Assembly: GCA_004794655.1 (NCBI GenBank)
Contig: SMMW01000605.1
Coordinates: forward strand, 1,054,001-1,118,000
Length of the DNA: 64,000 bases
Origin: Marisa cornuarietis
Taxonomy: Eukaryota > Mollusca > Gastropoda > Architaenioglossa > Ampullariidae
Direction: 5' to 3'
Both the position numbers and the translations under genes were made by a program. This document shows, one piece after another, positions 11,095 through 26,800 of this stretch (positions within the stretch are counted from its first letter, which is position 1; every line of letters starts with the position of its first letter). The notes under the pieces are model-generated. The model was not told the DNA's origin. It worked only from the letters and a program-made list of their open reading frames with translations, and ran no database searches.

Positions 11095-11245
11095 GTGTTA
11101 TTTGTTTGTTCTTCAGTCCCTCGTATGTTGTCCATGTCTCGTTGTTATTCTTAAGTGCTACGAACATGCGCCTTACGAGTTCGCGCTATACAAGTCTTGC
11201 GTTATTTATTTATTTATTTATTATTATTATTATCGCAACTCAAGT
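11095..11245 (+). mobile_element. 3' tail of a non-LTR retrotransposon or related SINE
   Basis: TTAAGTGCTACGAACATGCG then CCTTACGAGTTCGCGCTATA then (TTAT)n(TTA)n closely resembles the tail of the LINE at 40640-41315 (TTAAGCGCTAAGAGCATGC, then (ATT)n). Only the tail is recognisable. Confidence 0.5.
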
Positions 11246-11259
11246 TACTGCCTTTGCTG

Positions 11260-11385
11260 ACACACACAGGCACGCACGGACATATTTGCGCGCTCACATA
11301 CACACGCACTCACGCAGATACACGCACACACATACGCATACGATGTGGCATACGCACGCGTGCACGCATGCACGCACATAGCCAT
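11260..11385. repeat. CA-rich imperfect microsatellite
   Basis: ACAC/ACGC/GCAC mixtures with interruptions. Confidence 0.8.
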
Positions 11386-11651
11386 GCACATCAGTACAGC
11401 TGTCTCTTTAAACAAGTTTAATGCGGAAGTTCGCGTAGAACTCTTCTTTGTCTAGAAATACAAAGAGACTAAGTTCAACAGACACGTGACATGTTTAGTG
11501 CTGTGGGTAAAGTTTGAAGCTGTCCGTAGGAATGTACAACAAGATGGCCGAGACGACCTCGAACTATTTTACGGACAGACTGTGGAAACTCACACGATGA
11601 AACACTGGCTTTGCAATCACAGACCAAGAGTTTGTTTTGTTTATATTTTTC

Positions 11652-11912
11652 TCTGATGTTTATATTTTTATCTGATGTTTATTATATTTATCTGATGTTT
11701 ATTATATTTATCTGATGGTTATTATATTTATCTGATGTTTATTATATTTATCTGATGGTTATTATATTTATCTGATGGTTATTATATTTATCTGATGGTT
11801 ATTATATTTATCTGATGGTTATTATATTTATCTGATGGTTATTATATTTATCTGATGGTTATTATATTTATCTGATGGTTATTATATTTATCTGATGGTT
11901 ATTATATTTATC
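11652..11912. repeat. Tandem repeat, 20-bp unit, about 13 copies
   Basis: The unit TCTGATGGTTATTATATTTA repeats head to tail. The first copies have TGTT for TGGT and the later ones are nearly identical, so homogenisation runs toward the right side. Confidence 0.95.
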
Positions 11913-12220
11913 TGCCTCAAGGCCGGACGATCATAGAGCTGTAGTCTACATCTTGATGATCAGACTAAGAAATATTAGTTCTGCACTATGTCACACCCTC
12001 TCCGTGTTGACAAGCTCAACAACTTAGGGCACGTGCACCGAAGCGGAACACGAGCTGCGTGGGGAGTGTCCACTGAACTGTGTCACTACGTGTTACTACG
12101 TGTCACTACGTGGTTCTGAGTGGCAATCATCTGTAGTGCATTGACCTCACATACTTTTCTGCTAATGGTTACAGGGTTCGAGTCTTTTCGCAGGTACTGG
12201 CGGTAGTATTTGTTTGTTTA

Positions 12221-12221
<1 letters not shown>

Positions 12222-12272
<51 letters not shown>
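12222..12272. repeat. (TG)n microsatellite
   Basis: A pure dinucleotide run followed by (GA)n. A 20-bp motif containing GCAGAATGCATACAGGTT is duplicated at about 12364-12401. Confidence 0.95.
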
Positions 12273-12276
<4 letters not shown>

Positions 12277-12984
12277 AGAGAGAGAGGGGGGAGGGGTCTG
12301 ATTTGAAAGTAATGTTACACGTTACGAAGCAAGAAGGTCGGAGGTAAACAAGATGCTCACCTGTGCAGAATGCATACAGGTTCTGTGCAGAATGCATACA
12401 GGTTGGTCTCGTCCTCCCTGCACGCACAGTCTTCTCTCTTCTGTTTGTCGTCTCAGCGTCAACCTTGACCTTTCAATCAGGTGGCCTCAGGTAAGCTTCT
12501 TCAATAACCACCACCTTACAGTCTACCCAGTTAGTAACAGGTAGTCAGAGGGACTGCATTTAAGAGTCCGTAAGAGGGACTGCTTTCAAGTAAGAAACAA
12601 TAAGAATGTCTGTATTTCATAATTAGAGACAGCGAAACGGATGTGTTTAACTTGACACCATGAGAGGGACTGCAATTTATGTTAGAGACAGTAACAGAGA
12701 CGGTATTTAACCCCTTGCATACATGAAAGAAAAATAAGGTAGGAGTTGTCCTTACACTTTACGGGGTGTGATGAGAAATTGTCACGACCACCGCGCAGTG
12801 TATCAGTCACTCAATTCTTTCAACACACACACGGAGTCTGACAAACACGTGTTCTTTCACACACATTGTCTAAAACGAATCTCTCTGCTTTACTAACCAT
12901 AAATGAAAACAAGAGAACAAGGAAAATACACAAATGAAAAGTCCGTTATTAACCGATTTGTACACCTAGATTATTTTAAAATAA

Positions 12985-13775
12985 GAAAGTTCCTACCATT
13001 TGAGTCTTTCCTGGTCTGTATATCTAAAAGATGGCAGCATAGCCAGCAAAGATGGAGGTTCAGATGAGGATGTAAGAAGCCGAACAAACAAAGCCAGGCT
13101 TGCATTCCACACCCTACGACCTATCTGGAACTCCAAAGCTCTATCTTTAAGGGCTTCGCCCACGAGCAGCAACGCCACTGGATCTGGGGCGCCAAGAGGG
13201 GAATTTTCTCTACTTTCTCTCTCTAGCTACAGAACGCGCTCAGAAAATTCCCCTCTTGGCGCCCCAGATCCAGTGGCGTTGCTGCTCGTGGGCGAAGCCC
13301 TTTACACACCAAGATCCGCATCTTTAACACAAATGTAAAGGCAATACTTCTATATGGATCTGAGACATGGCGTGTGACAAAAGCCATCACTAACAAGATA
13401 CAGACATTCGTCAACAGATGTCTGCGCCACATCCTCAACATCAGATGGCCCGAGAAGATCTCCAATACAGACCTGTGAGAGAGAACCAATCAAAAACCTG
13501 CTAGCCACGACGTCAGGAAGCGGAAGTGGGGCTGGATTGGTCACACCTTACGAAAGCCAACAACTTAACAAGACAAGCTCTGGGCTGGAACCCACAGGGG
13601 AGGCGCAGGGCTGGGAGACCCAGAGAGACGTGGAGGAGATCAGTCCACAGAGAGGCAGAGACAGCTGGCACGACATGGTCCCAACTAGAAAGGAATGCCC
13701 AGAACCGGTCCGTTGGCGGGGTGTGGTTGCGGCCCTATGCTCCACTGGGAGCGAACAGGAATAAGAAGAAGAATA
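12985..13775 (+). mobile_element. RTE-like LINE remnant interrupted by a hairpin element
   Basis: Translations in order give YLKDGSIASKDGGSDEDVRS, then KARLAFHTLRPIWNSKAL. After the inserted element (13150-13301) come KIRIFNTNVKAILLYGSETW, IQTFVNRCLRHILNIRWPEK, RKRKWGWIGHTLRK and a terminal LHWERTGIRR. This is the usual RTE C-terminal layout. Stops and a frameshift near 13478 and 13567 make it a pseudogene. Removing the insert and one TTA restores continuity of the conserved block. Confidence 0.85.
13150..13301. mobile_element. 152-bp foldback MITE, Harbinger-like, with perfect 60-bp arms
   Basis: Positions 13150-13209 are the exact reverse complement of 13242-13301 (60 of 60 bases), with a 32-bp loop. 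The ends are AGGGCTTCGCC and its complement. The flanks are TTA at 13147-13149 and TTA at 13302-13304, a 3-bp target duplication of the type made by PIF/Harbinger transposases. It interrupts an RTE reverse-transcriptase remnant, which proves it is an insertion. The arms show no divergence, so insertion or arm correction was recent. Confidence 0.85.
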
Positions 13776-14054
13776 TCTAAAAGAATGCCTAAAGCCCTAC
13801 TCATTAAATTCACTCTACTAATTCTTCTTCCTAATCCCTACCCTACGCTCTCTTTCTCTTCCTAAAGCCCTTCCTACTCCTAACTGACTACCGACCCCCC
13901 ACGCTCGCGCTCTCCCTCACGTCATTTCCTTCATTTTTACATCACTCATACACGTCTTCCGAACAACTGACGTCATTCACGCTCTCTCGTTCTTCCACAC
14001 TAGTCCTTATAAAATTTAAACTTAATCAAACAATACAGCAAATAACTGATACCT

Positions 14055-14490
14055 GACATTAATGATTGTTGATTTTAGGAAGGACGGGGTAGTTTTTTTG
14101 ATGAAATATTTACTAAAGGAGAAATAGTAAGAAGAGTAGAGAGTTAAACATATTTAAGCACAACTATTGATGATCAGCTTACTTGGAAAGTTCATTTCAA
14201 TAACATTACTAAGAACGTGTATAGCTACCTGTAATGACCACAAAGCTAGAATATCTTTTAATGTTCACATAGAACCTGTGCAACCATTTCACACCTCTGT
14301 TATTCGTTGGGTGTAGTTTGCTGGGGCGGGAACATTGCCAAGAAGGAGAGGCATAAATTAAAGAGAAACATTAAAAACGCAGGAGGGGTGGGTTGGATGA
14401 GACAGAGGGACATAAAGACAATGTCTGACAAACTGCAATTGTATCCGACTACTCGCATTCTTTTCTACAGGAGTTTAACATCAGACTCAT
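14055..14490 (+). mobile_element. LINE reverse-transcriptase remnant (second family)
   Basis: MIVDFRKDG near 14060, then after a frameshift FTKGEIVRRVES and TIDDQLTWKVHFNNITKNVY near 14165-14225. These match the region just after the catalytic motif in several LINE reverse transcriptases (typically DFR, then YKYLGTxIDDxLxW). Multiple stops. Confidence 0.6.
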
Positions 14491-14633
14491 AGAAATGCTA
14501 GGTTTAGAGTTCCTGGAGCTACAACTACACTTTATCTGCACTCATCTGCATTTATCTTCCTGGAATCCAGATGGACAGAGACACACACGTGGATGCAGAT
14601 GACCTTACTCTTGCCTCCTTTCCGGAGTGTCTA

Positions 14634-15429
14634 CATATACTGCTCAAAACTATGAAAAGGGCAGTTGTATAGTTAATCACTTCTTCCTACCTGTAAACAC
14701 AGACAATAAGATTGAATCAAAGCCTTTCTTTATTTAATGAATAAAACATAAACAGTATCAGCCTGTTTCATTGAAACAAATCATTTTAACAGCAAGAATG
14801 GCAGCTCGGAGTGACATCACCCATTTTTTTCGAAATTCAGAAAAGTGATGAAAAAATGTCAGAATCCTGTGTCCACCACTGGCCTGAGTGCAGACAAGGC
14901 TCCCTTGTCTCATGGACTGAAACTAATGTTCTTATAGTCCTTTGAGGAATTGCCTGCCACTTGGTGAAGAAACGGGTACAGATGACTGAGGTCAACTGCC
15001 AGGGGTGGGTGGCTCTAAGTCACCAACCCATCATCCCACAGACGTTGAATGGGATTCACAGCTGAAAACATGTGACTGACTTGAAGTGAGGGGCATTCTT
15101 GGAACTTGGAACACTCCGGGCCCATCACACTTTTATGTTTTAAGTTTTATATATTGAAGAGAATTCCGAGACATGAAGAAAAATTTTTCCCCCTTTTTAA
15201 TACATTTCAAATACAAGTGTGTTTGAAAAAAATTTTTTTGCTTATTTTTTTTGCTTGGCTATTGTACTGAGCATGCACAAGACCGAAATTAAATTGACGA
15301 TGACTGCTCACCCACACAACAAATTCACTAAAAAAACTTGTAAAGGAATTGCACACAGTTGGTGCAAACACGATTAATATAAATGTAGAATATATAAATT
15401 GACCTTTCCGTTGTTTTGAGCAGTATATG
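14634..15429 (-). mobile_element. Tc1/mariner-type deletion derivative, about 0.8 kb
   Basis: TACATATACTGCTCAAAAC occurs at the left end (14632) and in reverse complement at the right end (about 15431), giving about 19 bp of inverted terminal match with TA at the border. On the minus strand near 15040, NPIQRLWDD and a KWQAIP...RTI block resemble the C-terminal part of Tc1-group transposases. The rest of the gene is missing. A lone similar end occurs near 31575. Confidence 0.65.
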
Positions 15430-15654
15430 TATATTTTTTAACTGATGATAAGTTGTTTTCCTATGCTGAGTGGTACTACGGATGTGTACAGGTAAATAAA
15501 TGTTAATAAATAGAGTGACTGTTAAATGGCAGCGTGAATGAACTGCATGTAGTCAGTTTATGTTTTGTCCTAACCCGTGTTAATGTTTGATGTAGATTGA
15601 TGCTCTCATGTTACCGATGGCAGACAAAACAATTTCCTGAAAAGGATTAGTAAA
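15430..15654. other. Unassigned spacer
   Basis: Nothing recognised. Confidence 0.5.
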
Positions 15655-15948
15655 AATATGGCAGGGGAAGGAGGGGTTGGAACTCTGACTTCTCGGGGTC
15701 AGCCTTTTGTAAGGACGGTGCCCATCTCCTCCTTGGTGCTTTTCTTTCCAAAACAATCTACGGAGACGAGTAACCGCTCCACACTTTTGTCAGACGAGAA
15801 GGGGCAGGGAGAGAAAGAAAAAAACTCCGTGTCGCACGGGTATCGAACTACTAACGAAATCAACTTTAGACGCCGCTGTCTGGACCACCTGGCTTGTGGT
15901 ATACACCTTATTAAAATGTATATACATGCACATCACTAAGCCACCCGT
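15655..15948 (-). mobile_element. tRNA-derived SINE, family 1, minus-strand copy
   Basis: Read on the minus strand, a tRNA-like head carries an A-box region (GCCAGGTGGTCCAGAC) and a B box (TAGTTCGATACCC). The body ends in the GAC-CCCGAGAAG segment seen in the other family-1 copies (30273-30529 and 60375-60543). No coding capacity. Confidence 0.7.
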
Positions 15949-17801
15949 CGCGTAAGCGTCCTCGGGGTATTTTTTCCATCTGTTTTAAATGTTTTAACTT
16001 AACATCTTAATCCTTTCGTTCCGTCAACCCGGACAAACCTTGGCGCCTTCCCTGGCGAATTCGCCAGGGGCTTTTTTCTAATTAGTTTACGTTTTAAAAT
16101 GCATTGTTTCGGGTAAAAAAATTAATGAATTCTATAGTTGATTCATTTTTCTATCTATTGATCTTCTTTATATGTCGTAGTTTTTACATTTGACAGTAAT
16201 TTTCTGCGTTTTCCCAGGGTACCTGTCTTTCTGTTTGGAAAATGGCTAGCAAATACCCGGTATAGAAATTTCGACCAGCAGCTTTGAAAATTTATCTTTA
16301 TTAACCTACAATAAAGACAACCATCTGTAATACACCGTTTTAAAGAGCATTTTTAAAACATTCACTTGGTGTAAATTTTAAGATACATAGGTTTTGTCTT
16401 CGAGTACTAAAGTCAAATGAAAGATTACGACTGTACGCGTTTTAGAAATCTTGAACGTCAGTTTCAGAAATTAACAAAAAAAATATTTACACAATATATA
16501 CAGACATAAAGTACCAAACAAACATATGTTTTATTAGAATATACATTAGAATTTAAATATTACTTAATATTTTCTTCTCCTTTGCGGTTGTTGAAGTACA
16601 AATCCATGTCAAATTGAGTAAACCGCCAACGTGCTTAGGTTCTTCAAAATGGCGCTCGACAAATGTTTTCATTTCTTTGTTACAATACGAAATTTTTTGA
16701 TTGGCTGAACAAGTTAAAGGGAGGGAATCATGGTGTACTATTTCCTAGCGGTTTCAGTAGTTTCTTCCCTTATGTTATTTTCATTTACACTTGTGAAAGC
16801 GGCTGCGGGAGTTTTTGTATGGGCTCATTATCATGGCATTTTCTGTTGGGAATACTATAAAAGTGTGTTAAGCAAACACAAGGTAAGGCTGTTCATTTTC
16901 TTTACTATTTTGATCTATCATTATCAATTTTAATTGTTCTTCTACCTCTTTAGTTAAATTTTTATGATTTTTTTAAAAAAAGGGTAAATTCATGTGTACC
17001 CGGGGTCTGACTGCTTCTAAGCCAGGGACAGAACGTTAGGATTAAATTATGAAGTTGCTCGTGCAGGTCACCTGAGCTTAATCAGGATCTCCTTTGCATT
17101 GTGGTGACAAGCCTGTCAGGAAGGATTGCTGAGTCTCAGGACCGCTCGTGTATCACGAGGCATTAGAATAAGCCCCATGTCATAGAAACCTATCAACTTG
17201 GTGTAAAAGAGTGCATGTTGGTTACCCCTTTTGGGGGGCATGTCAGTAGGTGACAGGCCCCTAGATCCCTCTGTTCCTGTGTTAGAGTGCTTGGATACAG
17301 GGGGCTTCAAAAGTCCATCATGTTGTAGCAAATGTTCACATTCTGTGCACACGGTGAAGGAGTCTGAGGACCACGGGTAGCGAGCTAGCTGAGTTGTGGT
17401 GGTGATGGTGATGGCTGTGATGGTGCGTGCGTGTGTGCATGTGCGTGCTTTTGGGAGGACGAGTGAATGCACTTTATCTCCATCATATATCATATAAATA
17501 TAAATACATTAATCTCGAGCGTAAAAACGCATAAACAGGGTTCACACTTATACTTGACAACATGTCTTCTCCTACATGTTGGTGTGCACAGATCAAATGA
17601 AGAATATACTGTTTCCCTTTAATGTGTGCCACAGCCTATTGTTAATTTGCTCAAAGGTCAGGAGAATAAAAGGCAGCCAGATTGTCTTAGGTGCGATGTG
17701 TAGCCCATGCGTAGAGATGACTTCCGCTTCCTGTGGCCGCCCAAAGATGGGGACAGATCTTCTTGTTTCCTTGCAACGTGGCTCTTGGCCTCTCGTGACC
17801 A
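15949..17801. other. Unassigned AT-rich DNA downstream of gene C
   Basis: No gene recognised. A TTAATCCTTTCGTTCCG motif at about 16008-16024 resembles a piggyBac end, but no partner was found. Open frames at 16663-16933 are short and hydrophobic by AT-rich composition. Confidence 0.45.
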
Positions 17802-20179
<2,378 letters not shown>

Positions 20180-20320
20180 ATTCATTTCTCCAGACACCAA
20201 AGGCAAACAGCATCCCCACACGAAGCACTTGTCACTTTGTCTCAGGAGATGGTCAGGTGGAAGCCAGATCCACCCAATGGCTGCAGGGCGGCGTTTCCTA
20301 CTCGCATTCCTCCGCCTGTT
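20180..20320 (-). promoter_or_regulatory. Conserved upstream region of gene C
   Basis: Shares AATGCGAGTAGGAAA, GCCATTGGGTGGA, TGACCATCTCCTGA and GGTGTCTGG in order and spacing with the DNA upstream of gene D. The CCAAT-type box and the blocks suggest a shared promoter. No clear TATA box is seen. Confidence 0.5.
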
Positions 20321-21047
20321 TGACGGAGATGTAATGGTGGCCCCCCACCCCCCACACCTTTGATTTAGTGGTGTGAGCCCAGACCTACCTTGTCGAGGCA
20401 AGTCTCAAGTCTGGTGCTGTCTGTCCCGTTAGAAAAGACAACTCCGCTTCAAACAAGATTTGAGTGTGATATTTTGTCTAATATTTACTCGCGAGTGATA
20501 TCGTTGTTTATCTGCATGAGGTTGAACAGAAAATTATCAATTAACACACACGCAAACGTGAGTGCACAGAAGAGCGTGCGCACGAACATATAAATATGTT
20601 TCAGTGTATGTGTATATACATATATATTTAGATTATCACACTATAGGAGACTAAAGCTAAATGGCCAGACAAAAGTGGTTAATAGATGTAATGAGTTAGG
20701 GGAGGTCTTGTATTGTTTCATGTGTGAATGGTGTCTTGTGTTTGACGTCTTGTGTACGTCATTTGTTCGTCGTCATTTGGGGAAAAGAATGACGTAAAAA
20801 GAAGAAGAGACGAGACGGTTCCATGGTCAGATAGAAAAGAGAGAGCAGCGAGTTCTTCATCTTCCATATATCAACTAGAAATCTCTTCACCTCCATCCTT
20901 ACCTACTGGGGGCTCGTCGAGCGTGGTGTATGTGTGTAATATGTGTCGTGCGTATGCAAGGTAAGTGTATGTACGTCCTATTACAATAGAAATACGTCCA
21001 ACACGTTTGAGGACAACCTGTCACAACCTGAGCAACATCGGCATCAG

Positions 21048-21180
21048 ATTCTGTATTCAGCTAAACAACACGAATATCAGGTTCTGTTGTAAACAAAACA
21101 TCAGTAGCAGGTTGGTATCAGATTCTGTATTCAGCTAAACAACACGAATATCAGGTTCTGTTGTAAACAAAACATCAATA
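21048..21180. repeat. Tandem duplication of a 69-bp segment
   Basis: ATCAGATTCTGTATTCAGCT followed by AAACAACACGAATATCAGG and TTGTAAACAAAACATCA occurs twice nearly identically. Partial units flank it. Confidence 0.9.
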
Positions 21181-23243
21181 TCAGGTTGTCACTTTTACTC
21201 TTACATGTACATCGGTATCAGATTCCGTACGTTCTCCCAGGCTCGTTTGTAAGCTCGGTTTTGATTGGTTGATGAGGTTCATCGTCAGACTGGTGCTGAA
21301 AAACCGCTGTTGTGTGGCTGCGTGGAAACATTATTTAAACCTCTCACCAACAAAACGATAGACAAAATCTTTTCACACTAATTTTATAAATGTCTATATA
21401 TATATATAAGCAGAAAAGCCATACTCGAGTTCATTCAAGTTCCTCTACACTCGAGTCATTTCTGTCGCACAAATGGAATGCAGTCCATCACATACAACAC
21501 TATTGAGAGCAATGAAATAAAACATTGCGAGACGTTGTAGTACAACACAATGAATGTTTATTCATGTTTAGGAAGATCAGTTAGCAGCATGGAAAGCATC
21601 CATGTTGGTGTCTGAGGCGTGCGATACTGTAGTCAGGTATCAGACGATTACTCGTATCTCGTTGTCTTCTCGCTCACTCTACCCTCCATAACAGCTACAA
21701 TAATATATCAGCACGCTCACGCTCACGCACACGCAAACGCACACGCACACGCAAACACACACACACACACATATGCACATATATACATATGTACATAGAC
21801 ACACACATGCCGCCAAGCACGCACATTTCCATACGCATGTGCATATAACATTTCAGCACTGAAAGGTCAATGACCTTTTAAAAGTTGAGACAGCTAAGCG
21901 TGCAATTGCTATAAATTAAGAATTGTATCTTTACAAAGAGTTGGAAAAAGTTACAAAGTTACAAATTTATTATCCAGATATTAAACATTTTTATCCTTTC
22001 TTCTTAGTCCTTTTCGCCCGCCAGTAGAGCATAGGGCCGCAGTTTTTATCTTTACACTTGTTTCCGTGAGAAATCCTAGTCCTGTACCCTGTCAGGGGGT
22101 TGGGGGGTAGGGTAAGAGGAAGATATATCGGTGTGTGGTATGCTAGTGCCGGGCGTGGTAAGCTCAAACCTTTGCGTGGGTTGAGTGTCAAGAACGTCGG
22201 AAAGAATACTAAAGTACAGTCATGGTACAGGATATTAACATTAACTGTCACAGCTGCGTGACTCTTCCCAGAGATCTCTGTCAGGTAGTGTAATAGTCCT
22301 TTGTGAAAAAAAAACTAATGAGCTCGTGTTTGTACTAAACATTCGCACGTCACCTGTTAGTCGCATCCCAAGACCTGGCGGGGCTGCTATTTGTTTATTT
22401 GTTTATCCCAACGCCCTCGTGGAAGGAAAGGCTTCGGCAGTGACATTGATGCTCCACTCTATTATCATAGAATAAACTTTTTTTTGCATTGTACATAAAA
22501 ATGTGTTTTCAACACTTACTTGAAATATTTGACCACTTAGCCACACAACCGAGTGTAGCTTTATAGTAGATGTCTAACTACAACAGAAAAAAGTGTCCAC
22601 TCATGAGAATTTTCAGACTCAAGCACTTTCCCTTGTTCATCAATTAGTTTTCATTAAAGGCATGATTGAAAAAAAAAACAATAACCAAAAATCTTTTGGA
22701 ACACTACGTCTTTAAGCAGCTGCCACTGCATATAACCACTTCGCATGGGGAGTCCTTCTAAAGAACTTTAAGCTTATTTTTATGAAGAATGCGTTCTTGT
22801 GTCTGTCATTCAATGTGATTTAATAGCTTCTCCCTTCACTAGGACATTTAGTGTGATATAATACTTTCTTCCTTCACTAGGACACAGGGGGAAACAAATC
22901 AGCGGCCGGAGTAAGAGTTTGCTCTAATTTAAATGCTTGGTTTTTATTTATAATAGTTTCCTCTTTTTAAAAAATCTAATTTTTTATATTAAGGATTATA
23001 ACATTAATTAAAAGGAAAGACAGTTCGTCTTATTAACTTTAAGAGGTGTCAAGCATTTAGCTTCTACAATGAAGTAAAACTTTCAGTGCACATAAGCGAG
23101 GCCAACAAGAGCACGTGCACATCAACGAGTGTGGCGCGAGTTTCTTTTCCTCGTCAACCTCGAGTAACATCGTCACTGAGCGGTTTTGTCTGGGAATCGT
23201 CTGTAATGCGGTCACAACAAACAGCTTTTTGTTAATCTTATCA

Positions 23244-23249
23244 GTGTGT

Positions 23250-23326
<77 letters not shown>
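23244..23326. repeat. (TG)n microsatellite
   Basis: A nearly pure dinucleotide run. Confidence 0.95.
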
Positions 23327-23328
<2 letters not shown>

Positions 23329-23828
23329 GGTGAAAACAACGTCTGCGTTCGAGAAGGAGGGTAGGAGATGGAGTTGTCAGTTAGAGTGTGATGTTATGAT
23401 TTGGTATGAAGAGATAAATGCGTTGTGTTTGAAGTCTGACAAAACTTCATGTACAGAGTATACACAGGTTTCCCGACACTATGCATGCGTGGTGCACGTC
23501 CGTGGTGGAGACAAGAAAATGGCGGGATTCAGATAATGCGCGTGTGGGGCGGTAGTCATGAACCGAGGGAAAGGCGTTGCCCCTGGGAAACATGGGGGAC
23601 GACAGGACAAGAGTCTCGTTTCCCAAGATACAAAGCGGTGTCCAAACCCAGCAAATATTGTTTTACTCCTGAGGTCCTGGGGTAGAGAAACAAGAAGTAA
23701 TATCCGCGGGGTGTGGGCACAACACTGTGATTACGCCAACAAGACGCTGGTCCTTCAGTTCCCCATTTTTCCCCGGGGAATACGACTTACTCTCGTTTGA
23801 TATCTACGGTTTCAGGTGTCGAAATCGT

Positions 23829-26800
23829 CTAGGCGAGCATGGAGTCTGTCTGAGGACCGTAGGACTTCAGGGCGACACTCAGGTCCCGCTGTCGCTCTTC
23901 CGGGGACGCAGCTGCGGCGTATTGCTGGTAATAGCCACCCAGCTGCGCAGCTGTCAGGGCAGCTGGACTAACGACCTCCAGACAGAATGATGGCAGCGGG
24001 GTCACGCCCTTCTGGCGCCACTCCTGGCATTTTTGTTGTAGAAGAAGGAGGATGATATTAGAGGCGATCTTCGGGACGTTGTAGTCTCCAGCTTCAGCAA
24101 AGAAACAGAGGAGGCTTGGATTAACGATAATCTCTTTAGACAGACCTGATGAAAGTGCTGTCCACTCTACTGCCACTCTGGTAACTAAATAGTTTCTTCT
24201 ACAATCTCTCAAAGCACTCATTCAGTAGCTTAAAAACATATTTCTGGCTTGAACAATTATAGCTAGTTCAAAAACGTAAAAAAGTTAATTAAAACGTTTA
24301 AAATAATTTAAAATATCTAAAAAAAAACATCATTGAATCTTTCGACAGAAAAAAATTTGAAATAACTATTGCTATTATAAATACCAAAATACTTCAATAT
24401 CACAGATCTGGAAATCCTAAGATGCAATGTTAAGCTACTCACATTTTAAAGTAATAATAGATTTTTACTATTAAATAGTAATATTCACAATTACAATGTA
24501 ATAATTAAAACACAATAATGCATAACATACACAATATATTGTCATATTTATTTCAAATGTCAATATTACTTTTACTTCAAGAGTAAAATAAAAAAAATAA
24601 AAGTTCAAAACAAAAATAAACTATGACGCGAACGTCATTCCAATGCCAGTAAATTATGTTAAAGTATATGTTAAAGTATATGTTAAAGTAGAGAAGATTT
24701 ATTTGTAGCATGGTATCCATAAAAAGCGGGAGGTTTTCAGACCACTCCTCCCCACATCAAAGGCTTAAAATTGTTGGTGGTTATAGACTCCAGATCCACC
24801 CTCGATAAGAATATGGAACGTCTTCCCGGCCGGCAGCAGAACAAAAGTGTGCAACAATATATATTTGTTAATATTACCAGGACCTTTATCCCTGATGCCA
24901 TGTTTTTATCCATATAAAAGTATGTCACTATGCATAGCAACTAATATTACCTTCCATGGCCAGCTTATTACACAGCTTTTTTATGCGAAGGGGACTTTCG
25001 ACACCCTTGTACCTTTGAAATTCCCGACACCAAAATGTTTACATTTTCCAAATCCCTTGGCAAATTATCATTACATAATTTGGAACACGTGTGATTTACT
25101 CAAGTTTCTACTCGGAGAGAAATACGGTATTCCACAGAAACCTCATTTGAACTCAGATCTGTGACAAAAGCAACATCGCAGCAGACTATTGTAAAAAGAG
25201 AGATAAGCTTGATGGAAAGCCCCTTAAGAGTAAGAGAAGTAAGAGACACCAGGAAAACAGAGACAGTAAAGTAACAGAAGTAAGAGACAGCAGGAAAACA
25301 GAGACAGTAAAGTAACAGAAGTAAGAGACAGCAGGAAAACAGAGACAGTAAAGTAACAGAAGTAAGAGACACCAGGAAAACAGAGACAGTTAAGTAACAG
25401 AAGTAAGAGACAGCAGGACAATAGAGACAGTAAAGTAACAGAAGTAAGGGATAGGACAATAAAGACAGTAAAGAAACAGAAGTAAGAGACAGAACAATAG
25501 AGACAGTAAAGTAACAGAAGTAAAAGACAGAACAATAGAGACAGTAAAGTAACAGAAGTAAAAGACAGAACAATAGAGACAGTAACGTAACAGAAGTAAG
25601 ACAGGACAATAGAGACAGTAAAGTAACAGAAGTAAAAGACAGGACAACAGACAGTAAAGTAACAGAAGTAAAATACAGCAGGACAATAGAGACAGTAAAG
25701 TAACAGAAGTAAGAGACAGGACAAAAGAGACAGTAAAGTAACAGAACTAAGAGACAGCAGGACAATAGAGACAGTAAAGAAACAGAAGTAAGGTACAGCA
25801 GGACAATAGAGACAGTAAAGTACAGAACTAAGAGATAGGACAATAGAGACAGTAAAGTAACAGAAGTAAGAGACACCAGGACAATAAAGACAGTAAAGTA
25901 ACAGAAGTCAGAGACAGGACAATAAAGACAGTAAAGTAACAGAAGTAAGAGACACCAGGACAATAAAGACAGTAAAGTAACAGAAGTAAGAGACAGCAGG
26001 ACAATAGAGACAGTAAAGTAACAGAAGTAAGATACAGCAGGACAATAGAGACAGTAAAGTAACAGAAGTAAGAGACAGGACAATAGAGACAGTAAAGTAA
26101 CAGAAGTAAGATACAGCAGGACAATAGAGACAGTAAAGTAACAGAAGTAAGAGACAGGACAATAGAGACAGTAAAGTAACAGAAGTAAGATACAGCAGGA
26201 CAATAGAGACAGTAAAGTAACAGAAGTAAGAGACAGGACAATAGAGACAGTAAAGTAACAGAAGTAAGATACAGCAGGACAATAGAGACAGTAAAGTAAC
26301 AGAAGTAAGAGACAGGACAATAGAGACAGTAAAGTAACAGAAGTAAGAGACAGGACAATAGAGACAGTAAAGTAACAGAAGTAAGAGACAGGACAATAGA
26401 GACAGTAAAGTAACAGAAGTAAGAGACAGGACAATAGAGACAGTAAAGTAACAGAAGTAAGAGACAGGACAATAGAGACAGTAAAGTAACAGAAGTAAGA
26501 GACAGGACAATAGAGACAGTAAAGTAACAGAAGTCAGACAATAGAGACAGTAAAGTAACAGAAGTAGAGACAGGACAATAGAGACAGTAACAGAAGTAAG
26601 AGACAGCAGGACAATAGAGACAGTAAAGTAACAGAAGTCAGAGACAGGACAATAGAGACAGTAAAGTAACAGAAGTAAGAGACAGCAGGACAATAGAGAC
26701 AGTAAAGTAACAGAAGTCAGAGACAGGACAATAGAGACAGTAAAGTAACAGAAGTAAGAGACAGCAGGACAATAGAGACAGTAAAGTAACAGAAGTCAGA

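Larger units (their letters stand above)
20321..23828. other. Unassigned spacer between genes B and C
   Basis: Holds a 69-bp direct duplication (21048-21180), CA-rich DNA (about 21715-21800), a (TG)n tract (about 23244-23325) and AT-rich sequence. No exon of the array family and no other gene recognised. Confidence 0.5.
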
